Shown in pieces: positions 1 to 6,850 of a DNA stretch of 6,850 nucleotides. Origin of the DNA: Phytoactinopolyspora endophytica (lineage in GTDB: Bacteria > Actinomycetota > Actinomycetes > Jiangellales > Jiangellaceae); contig NZ_ML142859.1 in the NCBI RefSeq assembly GCF_004138495.1, positions 186,792-193,641 of the forward strand. The letters run 5' to 3'. The notes beneath the pieces were generated by a model. That model ran no database searches. It saw nothing but the letters and a program-made list of their open reading frames with translations, and was not told the DNA's origin. Numbering within the stretch: the stretch's first letter is position 1; every line of letters begins with the position of its first letter. The position numbers and the translations under genes are program-made.

Positions 1-2782
1 TGGGCAGCGACTTGATCAGCGCTATGACGAGTTCCTCGCGCATGCCCGGCACCTGCCAGTCGAACCCGCGCGGATCGACCTGGTTGAGCACGGGGAGCGG
101 CACGTCGACCGTGACGCCGTCCGCACGACTACCGGGCTCAAACTGGTACGTGAGCGGCAGCTCGTGCTCTCCGTGCCGCCAGGCGTCGGGGTAGTGATCC
201 GGCTGGACTCCGCCGGCAGCGTCGTTGATCAGCAGATCGGTGGAGAACGTCAGCAGCTCGGGGTCACTGTGGCGGGCTTTCTTCCACCAGGCGTCGAAGT
301 GCCGTGCGGAGACCACGTCCGCCGGGAGCCGCTGGTCGTAGAAGTCGAACAGGGTCTCGTCGTCAACGAGGATGTCGCGCCGCCGGGCCCGGTGCTCCAG
401 ATCCTCGACATCCTCCAGCAGCTCACGGTTGTGGTGGAAGAAGCGATGCCGGGTCTCCCAGTCGCCTTCGACCAGCGCATGCCGGATGAACAGCTCCCGG
501 CACAGCTCCGGGTCGACCTTCGAGTAGAGGACCCGCCGCGACGCGACGATCGGCACCCCGTACAGTGTGACCTTCTCGTGCGCCATGACGGCGCCTGACT
601 TCTTCGACCAGTGCGGCTCGCTGTAGCTGCGCTTCACCAGATGGCCGGCGAGCGTCTCCGCCCACTCCGGGTCGATACGGGCGTTCATCCGTGCCCACAG
701 CCGCGAGGTCTCCACCAGCTCGGCGGCCATGACGAACTTCGGTGGCTTCTTGAACAGCCCCGATCCAGGGAAGATGCCGAACTTGGTGCCGCGGGCGCCG
801 AGATACTCGTTGCCCTGGCCCTCCTTGACGCCGATGTGCGAGAGCAACCCGGCCAGCAACGCGCGATGGATGTTGTCCGCGCCGCCGGGCCCGTCGTTCA
901 GCTTCACACCCAGCGGCTTCACCAGGCTTCGCAGCTGTGCGTCCAGGTCCTGCCATTCGCGGACACGCAGGTAGTTGAGGAACTCCGTGCGGCACATCTT
1001 GCGGAACTGGTTCGACGTGCGGGCGCGCTTCTCGTCGCCCAGGTAGCGCCACAGATTCAGCAGCGTGGCGAAGTCGGACGTGGGGTCGCGGAACCGGGCG
1101 TGTTTCTCGTCCGCGGCCTGCTGGTGGTCGGCCGGACGCTCCCGGGGATCTTGAATGGACAGCGCCGCCGCGATGGTGATGACCTCGCGGGCGCAGCCTT
1201 GCCGATCGGCCTCGAGGATCATGCGGGCGATGCGGGGGTCGACCGGGAGCTGGGAGAGCCTCCGTCCCAGGTCGGTGAGCGACTTGCGCGGGTCCTTCGC
1301 CTGCGGATCGAGAGCGCCGAGCTCATGCAGCAGGTCGACCCCGGCCGAGACGCTGCGCCGGTCCGGCGGGTCCAGGAACGGGAACGCCGCGACATCTCCG
1401 AGCCCCAGGGCGGTCATCTGCAGGATCACCGACGCCAGGTTGGTCCGCAGGATCTCGGGGTCGGTGAACGCGGGCCGGGACTCGTAGTCGTCTTCGGAGT
1501 AGAGCCGGATGCAGACTCCGTCGGCGACGCGGCCGCATCGCCCGGCGCGCTGCCGTGCCGACGCCTGTGAGATCGGCTCGATCGGCAGCCGCTGCACCTT
1601 GGTGCGATGGCTGTACCTGGAGATCCGCGCCGTTCCAGGGTCCACGACGTACCGGATGCCCGGCACGGTCAGTGATGTCTCGGCCACGTTGGTGGCCAGG
1701 ACGATGCGCCGTCCGTTGTGCGACTGGAAGACCCGATGCTGCTCTGCCGCGGAGAGCCTGGCGTAGAGGGGCAGCACCTCGGTGCCGGCTCCGCGGTGTG
1801 CGGTGCCGGCGAAGCGTTTGTTGAGCGCGTCGGCGGTGTCGCGGATCTCGCGTTCGCCGCTGAGAAAGACCAGGACGTCGCCGGGCGGTTCGAGCGCCAG
1901 CTCGTCGATGGCGGCGACGATCGCCTGTACCTGGTCGCGCGGCTCGCCGGACTCCTCGTCGGCCCCGCCGTCGTCGTTCTCCGCGCCGGTCGAGTTGTCG
2001 GCGACGAGCGGCCGGTACCGGATCTCGACCGGATACGTGCGCCCGGAGACCTCGATGATCGGTGCGCCGAAATGTGTGGCGAACCGTTCCGGGTCGATCG
2101 TGGCCGAGGTGATGATGACCTTCAGATCCGGGCGGCGGGGGAGAAGCTGCTTGAGGTAGCCGAGGATGAAATCGATATTGAGGCTGCGCTCGTGCGCCTC
2201 GTCGATGATCAGCGTGTCGTATCTGCGCAGCATCCGGTCCTGGCCGATCTCGGAGAGCAGGATGCCGTCTGTCATCAGCTTGACCAGCGTGTCGTCGTCG
2301 GCCTTGCGGGTGAACCGCACCTGGTAGCCGACGGCCTCGCCGAGCTCGGTCTTCGTCTCCTCGGCGATGCGTTCGGCGACGGTGCGGGCCGCGAGGCGTC
2401 GTGGCTGGGTGTGGCCGATGGCGCCGCGTACCCCGCGTCCCAGCTCCAGGCAGATCTTCGGCAGCTGCGTGGTCTTGCCGGATCCGGTCTCGCCCGCGAC
2501 GATCACCACCTGGTGGTCGCGGATCGCGGCCGCGATGTCGTCTTTGCGCTGGCTGACCGGCAGCTGCTCGGGGTAGACGATGCGCGGTACGGATGAGACG
2601 CGCGACGCCACGCGTTTCTCAGCGGCTTCGACCTCGGCGGCAGCCTCGCGGAGGGCCGCCGACGCGTTCTCATCCCGCCGGCTCTTGCGGATGCCGTCCA
2701 GCCGCCGCCGGAGCCGGTGCTCGTCGCGGATCGAGAGTTCGGCCAACCGGGCGCGCAGATCGGCTACGGAGGGTCCAGACAT
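1..2782 (-). CDS. hrpA: ATP-dependent RNA helicase HrpA (DEAH box), N-terminal 927 codons; C-terminus outside window
   Basis: A DEAH-box, DExH-type helicase that uses ATP hydrolysis to remodel RNA or RNA-protein complexes in the cytoplasm; bacterial HrpA has been linked to mRNA processing and to rescue of stalled ribosomes. I read the frame codon by codon from the ATG at 2782 and found no stop down to the window edge. Visible motifs are Walker [10 protein letters not shown] (residues 97-105, K103), the Q-P-R-R motif at 126-129, DEAH (194-197), SAT (226-228) and the motif VI arginine-finger segment QRAGRCGR (411-418). The helicase-associated HA2/OB-like region follows, then a segment with [15 protein letters not shown] typical of the DUF3418 end of HrpA. 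Family members are about 1,300 residues, so roughly 370 are missing beyond the left edge. An acidic, Gly/Ser-rich stretch at about 261-283 lies between motifs III and IV. The N-terminal 60 residues are charged and helical-looking. Transcribed divergently from the HAD/GH65 operon. The identification is secure. Confidence 0.96.
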   Translation of the reverse strand, partial: MSGPSVADLRARLAELSIRDEHRLRRRLDGIRKSRRDENASAALREAAAEVEAAEKRVASRVSSVPRIVYPEQLPVSQRKDDIAAAIRDHQVVIVAGETGSGKTTQLPKICLELGRGVRGAIGHTQPRRLAARTVAERIAEETKTELGEAVGYQVRFTRKADDDTLVKLMTDGILLSEIGQDRMLRRYDTLIIDEAHERSLNIDFILGYLKQLLPRRPDLKVIITSATIDPERFATHFGAPIIEVSGRTYPVEIRYRPLVADNSTGAENDDGGADEESGEPRDQVQAIVAAIDELALEPPGDVLVFLSGEREIRDTADALNKRFAGTAHRGAGTEVLPLYARLSAAEQHRVFQSHNGRRIVLATNVAETSLTVPGIRYVVDPGTARISRYSHRTKVQRLPIEPISQASARQRAGRCGRVADGVCIRLYSEDDYESRPAFTDPEILRTNLASVILQMTALGLGDVAAFPFLDPPDRRSVSAGVDLLHELGALDPQAKDPRKSLTDLGRRLSQLPVDPRIARMILEADRQGCAREVITIAAALSIQDPRERPADHQQAADEKHARFRDPTSDFATLLNLWRYLGDEKRARTSNQFRKMCRTEFLNYLRVREWQDLDAQLRSLVKPLGVKLNDGPGGADNIHRALLAGLLSHIGVKEGQGNEYLGARGTKFGIFPGSGLFKKPPKFVMAAELVETSRLWARMNARIDPEWAETLAGHLVKRSYSEPHWSKKSGAVMAHEKVTLYGVPIVASRRVLYSKVDPELCRELFIRHALVEGDWETRHRFFHHNRELLEDVEDLEHRARRRDILVDDETLFDFYDQRLPADVVSARHFDAWWKKARHSDPELLTFSTDLLINDAAGGVQPDHYPDAWRHGEHELPLTYQFEPGSRADGVTVDVPLPVLNQVDPRGFDWQVPGMREELVIALIKSLP

Positions 2783-2791
2783 ACCAGAACA

Positions 2792-2820
2792 AGTTTACGG
2801 TGCCGACGGCCCGCGACTCA
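2792..2820 (-). promoter_or_regulatory. Candidate leaderless promoter of hrpA
   Basis: Read on the minus strand, a TAAACT hexamer (2797 to 2792), which fits the actinobacterial -10 pattern TANNNT, ends nine bases before the hrpA ATG. A start site about seven bases downstream would fall two or three bases before the ATG, giving an essentially leaderless mRNA. No Shine-Dalgarno sequence is visible before this ATG, which agrees. The -35 hexamer at the usual 17-bp spacing would be TGAGTC (2820 to 2815), a weak match to TTGACA. The assignment rests on consensus and position only. Confidence 0.45.
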
Positions 2821-2877
2821 CCTGATTATTGAGCCGGCCGGAGCTCGTGGCGGACGCGCCCATGATGAAACACTGCA

Positions 2878-2917
2878 TGGCAGGTGTGCGAACGCTAGAG
2901 TTTTCTCGCCTGGCAGG
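2878..2917 (+). repeat. Direct repeat TGGCAGG, two copies 33 bp apart
   Basis: TGGCAGG occurs at 2878-2884 and again at 2911-2917. The 33-bp offset is about three helical turns, so both copies would face the same side of the DNA, and they flank the candidate -10 at 2896. A second short repeat, GTGTGCG, lies at 2884-2890 and 2935-2941. This arrangement could suit a regulator, but seven-base repeats in GC-rich DNA can arise by chance. Confidence 0.3.
2896..2901 (+). promoter_or_regulatory. Weak candidate -10 hexamer for the HAD/GH65 operon
   Basis: TAGAGT matches the TANNNT pattern of actinobacterial vegetative promoters and lies 130 bp before the GTG start. No good -35 hexamer is present 16-18 bp upstream. 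If it is used, the transcript would have a leader of about 120 nt. A TTGTTC at 2945-2950 with TAACAG at 2968-2973 is an alternative, but its final base departs from consensus. Confidence 0.2.
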
Positions 2918-2925
2918 AAACAGTG

Positions 2926-2935
2926 CGGCATGCCG
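2926..2935. repeat. 10-bp perfect palindrome CGGCATGCCG upstream of the HAD gene
   Basis: A perfect dyad of two 5-bp arms without a spacer, about 96 bp before the HAD start and 25 bp downstream of the candidate -10. The position would suit a repressor operator. It is short, and no known regulator motif is recognised in it. Confidence 0.3.
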
Positions 2936-3017
2936 TGTGCGTTCTTGTTCAGGAGAATCCTTCTTCATAACAGCGCGGCAGGTCGCGCCGGCGACCGGTG
3001 CCCGGGCGATCTTCGAC

Positions 3018-3024
3018 AAGGTGG
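3018..3024 (+). promoter_or_regulatory. Ribosome-binding site that sets the GTG start of the HAD gene
   Basis: AAGGTGG differs by one base from the ideal AAGGAGG and is followed by a 7-nt spacer before GTG at 3032. It supports this start over the open but unconvincing upstream extension and over the TTG at 3041. Confidence 0.7.
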
Positions 3025-3031
3025 TGAGCGA

Positions 3032-3781
3032 GTGCTGGGGTTGCCCGAGAACGTCAGGGCCTGTCTGTTCGACTTGGACGGTGTCCTGACCCCTACGGCC
3101 AAGGTGCACAAGGCGGCATGGGAGGAGACGTTCAACGCGTTTCTCCGGCGGCGTGCGGAGGAGACCGGTGAGCAGTTCGTACCGTTCGACTCCGGCCGGG
3201 AATACAACGTGTACGTCGACGGCAAGGCACGTGCGGACGGTGTGCGCTCGTTCCTCGGCTCGCGGGGGATCACGTTGCCGGAAGGCGATCCCGACGACCC
3301 GGATAGCGCGGACACGGTCAACGGCGTCGGCAATCGGAAGAACACGATGCTGCTGGCCGTCCTGAGGGAGCGCGGCGTCGACCCGTACGAGGGCTCGGTG
3401 GCGTACCTGCGCGCGGTCGAACGGGCCGGAGTGCGCCGCGCCGTGGTCTCGGCGAGCGCGAACTGCGCCGAAGTCGTCAAGGCCGCCGGGATCGATCAGT
3501 TCCTCGAGGCCAGGGTGGACGGTGTGGTCGCCCGGCGTGAGGGGCTCCGCGGAAAACCGCATCCTGACACGTTCCTGGCCGCCGCCGATAAGCTGGGCGT
3601 CCAGCCTGGTGATGCGGCGGTGTTCGAGGACGCCTTGGCGGGCGTGGAGGCCGGTCGTGAAGGCGGCTTCGGGCTCGTGGTAGGAGTGGACCGCGTGGGC
3701 CAGTCTGAATCGCTTCACGAGCATGGCGCACACATTGTGGTCCGCGACTTGGCCGAGCTGTTGGATGGAGCATCCGAATGA
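3032..3781 (+). CDS. HAD-superfamily beta-phosphoglucomutase (Rv3400-like)
   Basis: Predicted to interconvert beta-glucose 1-phosphate and glucose 6-phosphate in the cytosol through a phospho-aspartate enzyme. The product has 249 residues, near the family's usual length. The start is GTG 3032, chosen for its ribosome-binding site and because the first HAD strand then begins at residue 9. Aligned by eye with Lactococcus lactis beta-phosphoglucomutase, the working residues are all present: nucleophile D14 and acid/base D16 in FDLDGVLT, T22 and H26 in the cap hinge, R67 in the cap domain, S140 in SASAN, K175 in GKPHPD, and E199-D200 in FEDALAG. L. lactis K117 is replaced by A143. The stop overlaps the next start as ATGA, so translation is probably coupled to the GH65 gene, whose product would supply the substrate. 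A plain sugar-phosphate phosphatase is the alternative, but the conserved T22, H26 and R67 and the GH65 partner favour the mutase. Confidence 0.92.
   Translation: MLGLPENVRACLFDLDGVLTPTAKVHKAAWEETFNAFLRRRAEETGEQFVPFDSGREYNVYVDGKARADGVRSFLGSRGITLPEGDPDDPDSADTVNGVGNRKNTMLLAVLRERGVDPYEGSVAYLRAVERAGVRRAVVSASANCAEVVKAAGIDQFLEARVDGVVARREGLRGKPHPDTFLAAADKLGVQPGDAAVFEDALAGVEAGREGGFGLVVGVDRVGQSESLHEHGAHIVVRDLAELLDGASE
3767..3770 (+). promoter_or_regulatory. Ribosome-binding site of the GH65 gene inside the HAD coding region
   Basis: GGAG lies within the last codons of the HAD gene, seven bases before the ATG at 3778. Together with the ATGA overlap it supports this start and suggests translational coupling. 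Confidence 0.65.
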
Positions 3782-6165
3782 TCCGTGAGAAGGGGTACCC
3801 GGCTGAGCCGTGGCGCATCCGGGAGGCCCAGCTCGACCTGGATGTCCTTGCTCAGTCCGAGTCCGTGCTGGCGCTCTCCAACGGCCACATCGGCTTGCGT
3901 GCCAACCTGGACGAGGGCGAGCCGCACGGGCTCCCCGGCACGTATCTGAACTCGTTCTACGAGCTGCGCCCGCTGCCACACGCGGAGGCCGGTTACGGCT
4001 ATCCGGAGGAAGGGCAGACGATCGTCAACGTCACCAACGGCAAGCTGATCCGGCTTCTCGTCGACGACGAGCCGTTCGACGTGCGGTATGGCGAGCTGCG
4101 GTCGCACGAGCGCGTACTGGACATGCGGGAGGGCACTCTCGAGCGCAAGGTGGAGTGGGTGTCGCCCGCCGGACGCGCCGTGCGGGTGCACTCCACCCGG
4201 CTGGTCTCGTTCACCCAACGCTCCGTCGCCGCGATCTGCTATGAGGTGGAACCGCTCGACGCCGAGACCCGGCTGGTCATCCAGTCCGGGCTGGTGGCGA
4301 ACGAGGAAGTGCCGATCCGCAAGGGTGACCCCCGGGTCGCGGCCGTGCTGCGGGAACCGCTCCAGTCCGAGCAGCACATCGCCAACGGCGCCGGCGGCCT
4401 CTTGGTCCATCGCACCAAGGCCAGTGGCTTGCGGATGGCGGCCGCGACGACGCACCAGATCGACGGCCCGGACGAGACGATGGTGAACACAGAGGCGTTC
4501 CCGGACTGGGCACGCACCACCATCGCGTGCGTCCTCCAGCCTGGTCAACGGCTTCGCGTCGTCAAGCTGCTCGCCTACGGTTTCTCCAGCCAGCGGTCGC
4601 TGCCCGCGCTGCGGGACCAGGTCGGTGCCGCACTGGCCGCGGCACAGCTTTCCGGCTGGGACGGGCTCCGGCGAGACCAGCGGGAGTATCTGGACGACTA
4701 TTGGGACGCCGCCGACGTGCGTGTCGACGGTGACCCGGAGGTTCAGCAAGCGGTCCGGTTCGGCATCTTCCATGTCCTGCAGGCCGGCGCCAGGAACGAG
4801 ATGCGTCCCATCCCGGCGAAAGGGCTGACCGGCCCCGGGTACGACGGACATGTCTTCTGGGACACCGAGATGTTCGCGCTGCCGGTGCTGACCTACACGA
4901 AGCCGCTGGCGGCCGCGCAGGTGCTCAGGTGGCGGCACGCCACCCTCGATCTCGCACGTGAGCGCGCCCGCACCCTCGGGCTCAAGGGCGCGGCATTCCC
5001 GTGGCGGACCATCCGCGGCCAGGAGACGTCGGGTTACTGGCCGGCCGGCACCGCGGCGTTCCACATCGGGGCCGGCATCGCCGATGCCACCATGCGGTAC
5101 ATCCAGGCCACCGGCGACGAGACGTTCGAACGCGAGGTGGGTGTGGAACTGCTGGTGGAGACCGCTCGGCTGTGGCGGTCCCTGGGCCACCACGATCGGC
5201 ACGGCGACTTCCACATCGATGGAGTGACCGGCCCGGACGAGTACTCCGCCATCGCCAACGACAACATCTACACCAACCTGATGGCGCAGCGGAACATGCT
5301 GGGAGCGGCCGAGGCGATCACTCGCTGGCCCGACGTCGCCGAAGCGCTCGGCGTGGACGAGGCCGAGGCGGCGTCGTGGAAGGAAGCGGCTCGCGCCATG
5401 GTCGTCCCGTACGACGAGGAGATCGGCGTGCACCAGCAGTCCGAGGGCTTCACCCGGTTCCAGGAGTGGAACTTCGCTGCGACGAAGCCCGATGACTACC
5501 CGCTGCTCCTCACCCATCCGTACTTTGACCTGTATCGGCGCCAGGTCTGCAAGCAGGGTGACCTCATTCTCGCCATGCACTGGCGCGGTGATGCGTTCAC
5601 GCCGGAGGAGAAGGCCAACAACTTCCGGTACTACGAGGCCCGCACGGTGCGGGACTCGTCCCTGTCGTCGTGCACGCAGGCCGTGCTCGCCGCGGAGACC
5701 GGGCATCTGGAGCTGGCCCACGACTACCTGGGCGACGCCGCGCTGACCGATCTGCACGACACCCACGCGAACACCCGGGACGGCGTCCATCTGGCGGCCC
5801 TGGCCGGTTCGTGGCTGGCGCTGGTGGCGGGCTTCGGCGGCATGCGCGACCACGATGGTGCGCTCTCGTTCGCGCCCCGGCTGCCGAGCACGATCGAGCG
5901 GCTGGACTTCTCGCTGCTGTGGCACGGGCTCCGGTTGCGGGTCAGTGTCCGTCCGCAAGAGGTCACGTACTTCCTGCGCGAAGGTGACCACGAGGACGGG
6001 TCCCGTATCGAGTTCTTCCACCACGGCGAGTCGGTGGCGGTGGAGGTCGGGGCGCCGGTGAGCCTGCCGATCCCGGAGGCGCCACCGGCCGGTCCCGAGC
6101 CTGAGCAGCCGCCGAGCCGCGAGCCCGTGCGACGCGGCGCACCACGCCCGTACCCGTCGCCCTAG
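3778..6165 (+). CDS. Glycoside hydrolase family 65 disaccharide phosphorylase (Rv3401-like; possibly trehalose phosphorylase)
   Basis: Predicted inverting phosphorylase: alpha-glucosyl disaccharide plus phosphate gives beta-glucose 1-phosphate plus glucose, in the cytosol (no signal peptide or membrane segment). The 795 residues show GH65 order: an N-terminal beta-sandwich (about 10-270), the (alpha/alpha)6 catalytic barrel (about 320-690) and a short C-terminal beta domain. Seen in it are FWDTE (360-364), the general acid E488 in TGPDEY (equivalent to E487 of Lactobacillus brevis maltose phosphorylase), KQ (592-593), the RDSSLSSC segment with S627-S628, and H671, the last three expected around phosphate and substrate. 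The loop F-P-W-R-T-I at 407-412 followed by S-G-Y-W-P-A-G-T (418-425) resembles trehalose phosphorylases rather than maltose phosphorylases; kojibiose, nigerose or another disaccharide cannot be excluded. The last 35 or so residues are Pro-rich and probably disordered. It is the second gene of the operon with the mutase. Family is certain, substrate is not. Confidence 0.95.
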   Translation: MIREKGYPAEPWRIREAQLDLDVLAQSESVLALSNGHIGLRANLDEGEPHGLPGTYLNSFYELRPLPHAEAGYGYPEEGQTIVNVTNGKLIRLLVDDEPFDVRYGELRSHERVLDMREGTLERKVEWVSPAGRAVRVHSTRLVSFTQRSVAAICYEVEPLDAETRLVIQSGLVANEEVPIRKGDPRVAAVLREPLQSEQHIANGAGGLLVHRTKASGLRMAAATTHQIDGPDETMVNTEAFPDWARTTIACVLQPGQRLRVVKLLAYGFSSQRSLPALRDQVGAALAAAQLSGWDGLRRDQREYLDDYWDAADVRVDGDPEVQQAVRFGIFHVLQAGARNEMRPIPAKGLTGPGYDGHVFWDTEMFALPVLTYTKPLAAAQVLRWRHATLDLARERARTLGLKGAAFPWRTIRGQETSGYWPAGTAAFHIGAGIADATMRYIQATGDETFEREVGVELLVETARLWRSLGHHDRHGDFHIDGVTGPDEYSAIANDNIYTNLMAQRNMLGAAEAITRWPDVAEALGVDEAEAASWKEAARAMVVPYDEEIGVHQQSEGFTRFQEWNFAATKPDDYPLLLTHPYFDLYRRQVCKQGDLILAMHWRGDAFTPEEKANNFRYYEARTVRDSSLSSCTQAVLAAETGHLELAHDYLGDAALTDLHDTHANTRDGVHLAALAGSWLALVAGFGGMRDHDGALSFAPRLPSTIERLDFSLLWHGLRLRVSVRPQEVTYFLREGDHEDGSRIEFFHHGESVAVEVGAPVSLPIPEAPPAGPEPEQPPSREPVRRGAPRPYPSP
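6162..6165. other. CTAG shared as the stop codons of two convergent genes
   Basis: The palindrome CTAG gives TAG to the GH65 gene on the plus strand (6163-6165) and TAG to the acetyltransferase on the minus strand (6164 to 6162). The coding regions overlap by four bases, so there is no intergenic space for a terminator, and each transcript must extend into the antisense of the other gene. I see no strong hairpin plus T-run on either side. Confidence 0.95.
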
Positions 6166-6632
6166 CGGGTGAGCTGCATCTCGTAGAACGCCGACCAGTT
6201 GCTGCCGGGATAGTCGAGGAACGGCCCTCGTGGCTTGAAACCGCTGCGTTCGTAGAGTTGTCGTGCGGCGGCGAAGCCCGGGGCCGTTCCGGTCTCAAGC
6301 ATGAGCCAGGTCAGTCTCTCGCCACGCGCGCGTTCGACGATCGCAGCGAGCACCGTGGACCCTACGCGGGCACCGCGCGCCTTGGGCGCGGTGAACATGC
6401 GTTTGACCTCGCCCAGTCCGCCCTGATGGATCTTGAGCGCACCGCAACCCAGCGCGTGCCCGTTCTCGTCACGGGCTACGAACACCGTGGTGTCCGGCTC
6501 CGCCATCTCTTCGACAGTCATCTTGAACTGGAACTCGATCGGTGACAGAGGAAGCAGATGCTCGTTGAGCCCGGAGATGAGCATGCGCACATCGTCCTGC
6601 AGGGGAGACTCAGCTACGACGGTGACGGACAT
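6162..6632 (-). CDS. GNAT-family N-acetyltransferase, substrate unknown
   Basis: A cytosolic acetyl-CoA-dependent transferase of 156 residues, typical for a single-domain GNAT protein. GNAT features in order: an N-terminal helix with NEHLLPLSP (23-31), strand FVARDENGHALGCGALK (51-67), the GEVKRMF strand (74-80) leading into the acetyl-CoA loop KARGARVG (84-91), and LETG then LYERSGFKPRGPFLDY (126-141), the usual C-terminal end. The layout resembles the YsnE-like group, which acts on small molecules or amino-acid-type substrates; no substrate can be named. Only one start is possible: an in-frame TGA lies at 6647-6645 and the ATG at 6632 is the first start after it. No clear ribosome-binding site is visible; GAGA at 6646-6643 is a weak candidate. 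One oddity: in the R/Q-x-x-G-x-G/A loop the first glycine is replaced by R89. It is transcribed toward the GH65 gene, and no functional tie to that gene is evident. Confidence 0.9.
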   Translation of the reverse strand: MSVTVVAESPLQDDVRMLISGLNEHLLPLSPIEFQFKMTVEEMAEPDTTVFVARDENGHALGCGALKIHQGGLGEVKRMFTAPKARGARVGSTVLAAIVERARGERLTWLMLETGTAPGFAAARQLYERSGFKPRGPFLDYPGSNWSAFYEMQLTR

Positions 6633-6648
6633 GAGCGGAGTGTCTCAT

Positions 6649-6660
6649 GCCTGGCCAGGC
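6649..6660. repeat. 12-bp perfect palindrome GCCTGGCCAGGC upstream of the acetyltransferase
   Basis: Two 6-bp arms with no spacer, 16 bases before the ATG at 6632. It could be an operator, or form a hairpin in the 5' leader of the mRNA that affects translation. No regulator is recognised. Confidence 0.4.
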
Positions 6661-6697
6661 CTAGGACGAACCCACCCGGGGAACGCGGACCGACCGA

Positions 6698-6713
6698 TTT
6701 TTTTTGGGGGGGG
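6698..6713 (+). repeat. T8G8 double homopolymer tract
   Basis: Eight T (6698-6705) run straight into eight G (6706-6713), about 66-81 bp upstream of the acetyltransferase start. Such a pair is out of character with the rest of the window. It may be a slippage-prone tract in a promoter region or a sequencing or assembly artefact. Confidence 0.9.
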
Positions 6714-6795
6714 TCGTACGACTTGAGGCTTACGCGGCGACGCAGGTCGTCGTCTTCGCGTACGAGAACGACGTCGTTAGACCCGGCGAGGTCTA
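6713..6795. repeat. Cluster of short inverted repeats rich in GTCG/CGAC
   Basis: Within 83 bp are a 10-bp palindrome GTCGTACGAC (6713-6722), an imperfect 26-bp dyad (6748-6773) with outer arms CGTCGT/ACGACG and inner arms TCG/CGA, a 12-bp palindrome AACGACGTCGTT (6767-6778), and a 6-bp stem TAGACC/GGTCTA with a 6-nt loop (6778-6795). CGTACGA recurs at 6715-6721 and 6759-6765. The elements overlap and share half-sites. There is no T-run after the last stem, so it is not a standard terminator. Possible roles are operator sites or an RNA structure. Confidence 0.5.
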
Positions 6796-6850
6796 GCGAC
6801 GCCGCTGATCCTTCCTGACGTGCTGGTTACGTCTATGGTAATCATTAAAT

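Larger units (their letters stand above)
2783..3031. other. Divergent intergenic region between hrpA and the HAD/GH65 operon
   Basis: These 249 bp separate two genes that point away from each other and must hold both promoters. The hrpA-side promoter lies within the first 40 bp. The rest holds a weak plus-strand -10 candidate at 2896, a 7-bp direct repeat, a 10-bp palindrome and the ribosome-binding site of the HAD gene. The reading frame of the HAD gene stays open upstream to 2717, but that extension enters hrpA and does not resemble HAD proteins, so I treat it as non-coding. I see no terminator-like hairpin with a T-run, no riboswitch I recognise and no convincing small gene. Confidence 0.7.
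6633..6850. other. Non-coding right end upstream of the acetyltransferase
   Basis: No gene here can be supported. The short open stretches on both strands lack good starts or family resemblance. The region should include the acetyltransferase promoter, but I find no convincing -10/-35 pair on the minus strand. It holds a 12-bp palindrome next to the gene, a T8G8 tract and a group of dyads. The final bases (about 6833-6850) are noticeably AT-rich. Confidence 0.6.

Noticed and set aside
164..2596. Plus-strand open frames of 144, 319 and 292 codons across the hrpA region
   Set aside because: They are codon-register shadows of hrpA on the minus strand, interrupted only where hrpA uses TCA. The minus frame shows all helicase motifs without interruption.
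2786..2795. GAAC-AA-GTTT near the hrpA start as a LexA (SOS) box
   Set aside because: The spacing between half-sites is two bases rather than four and the outer bases do not match the actinobacterial SOS consensus.
2717..3031. N-terminal extension of the HAD protein by 105 residues
   Set aside because: It would overlap the start of hrpA, has no HAD-like or other recognisable content, and the GTG at 3032 has a good ribosome-binding site right before the first HAD strand.
3715..6024. A 769-codon open frame on the minus strand antisense to the GH65 gene
   Set aside because: It is in exact codon register with the sense gene and is open because that gene uses no TTA, CTA or TCA codons there. The translation is Arg/Val/Gln-rich and resembles no protein family, whereas the sense frame has clear GH65 motifs.
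6054..6089. Stem GCCGGTG/CACCGGC near the end of the GH65 gene as a terminator
   Set aside because: The loop is 22 nt, there is no T-run, and it lies inside coding sequence. GC-rich coding DNA yields many such pairs.
6778..6795. Stem TAGACC/GGTCTA as an intrinsic terminator
   Set aside because: The stem is only 6 bp and is not followed by a T-run on either strand.
6704..6796. Short plus-strand frame starting at TTG in the T8G8 tract, plus a minus-strand open stretch over the same region
   Set aside because: Both read as plausible peptide, but the plus frame is about 30 codons without a ribosome-binding site, and the minus frame begins after a TAA with no start codon. The mirror-like plausibility comes from the palindromic sequence.

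Overview
The window looks like chromosomal DNA from a high-GC Gram-positive bacterium (Actinomycetota). It is GC-rich by eye, coding sequence strongly prefers G or C at third codon positions, one start codon is GTG, and hrpA has an apparently leaderless promoter. The central gene pair resembles, from memory, the mycobacterial pair Rv3400 (beta-phosphoglucomutase-like) and Rv3401 (GH65). No genus is claimed.

Layout. Positions 1-2782 on the minus strand hold the first 927 codons of hrpA, a DEAH-box RNA helicase that runs off the left edge. A 249-bp divergent intergenic region (2783-3031) follows. Next on the plus strand is a two-gene operon: a HAD-superfamily beta-phosphoglucomutase (3032-3781), overlapped by ATGA with a glycoside hydrolase family 65 phosphorylase (3778-6165). 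A GNAT acetyltransferase lies on the minus strand (6162-6632), tail to tail with the GH65 gene and sharing the bases CTAG as both stop codons. The last 218 bp (6633-6850) hold no gene I can support. They contain an unusual T8G8 run and a cluster of short inverted repeats.

How the genes work together. The pair fits a phosphorolytic disaccharide module. GH65 would split an alpha-linked glucose disaccharide with phosphate into beta-glucose 1-phosphate and free glucose. The mutase would convert beta-glucose 1-phosphate into glucose 6-phosphate for central metabolism. The catalytic residues expected for both steps can be seen. The motif at GH65 residues 407-425 looks more like trehalose phosphorylases than maltose phosphorylases, so trehalose or a close relative is my best guess for the substrate, but this is inference. 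hrpA and the acetyltransferase show no functional link to the pair.

I found no clear novel system. The points most worth a second look are the coupled phosphorylase/mutase operon of uncertain substrate, the shared CTAG stop, the T8G8 tract with adjacent dyads, the altered acetyl-CoA loop in the GNAT protein, and the putative leaderless hrpA promoter.
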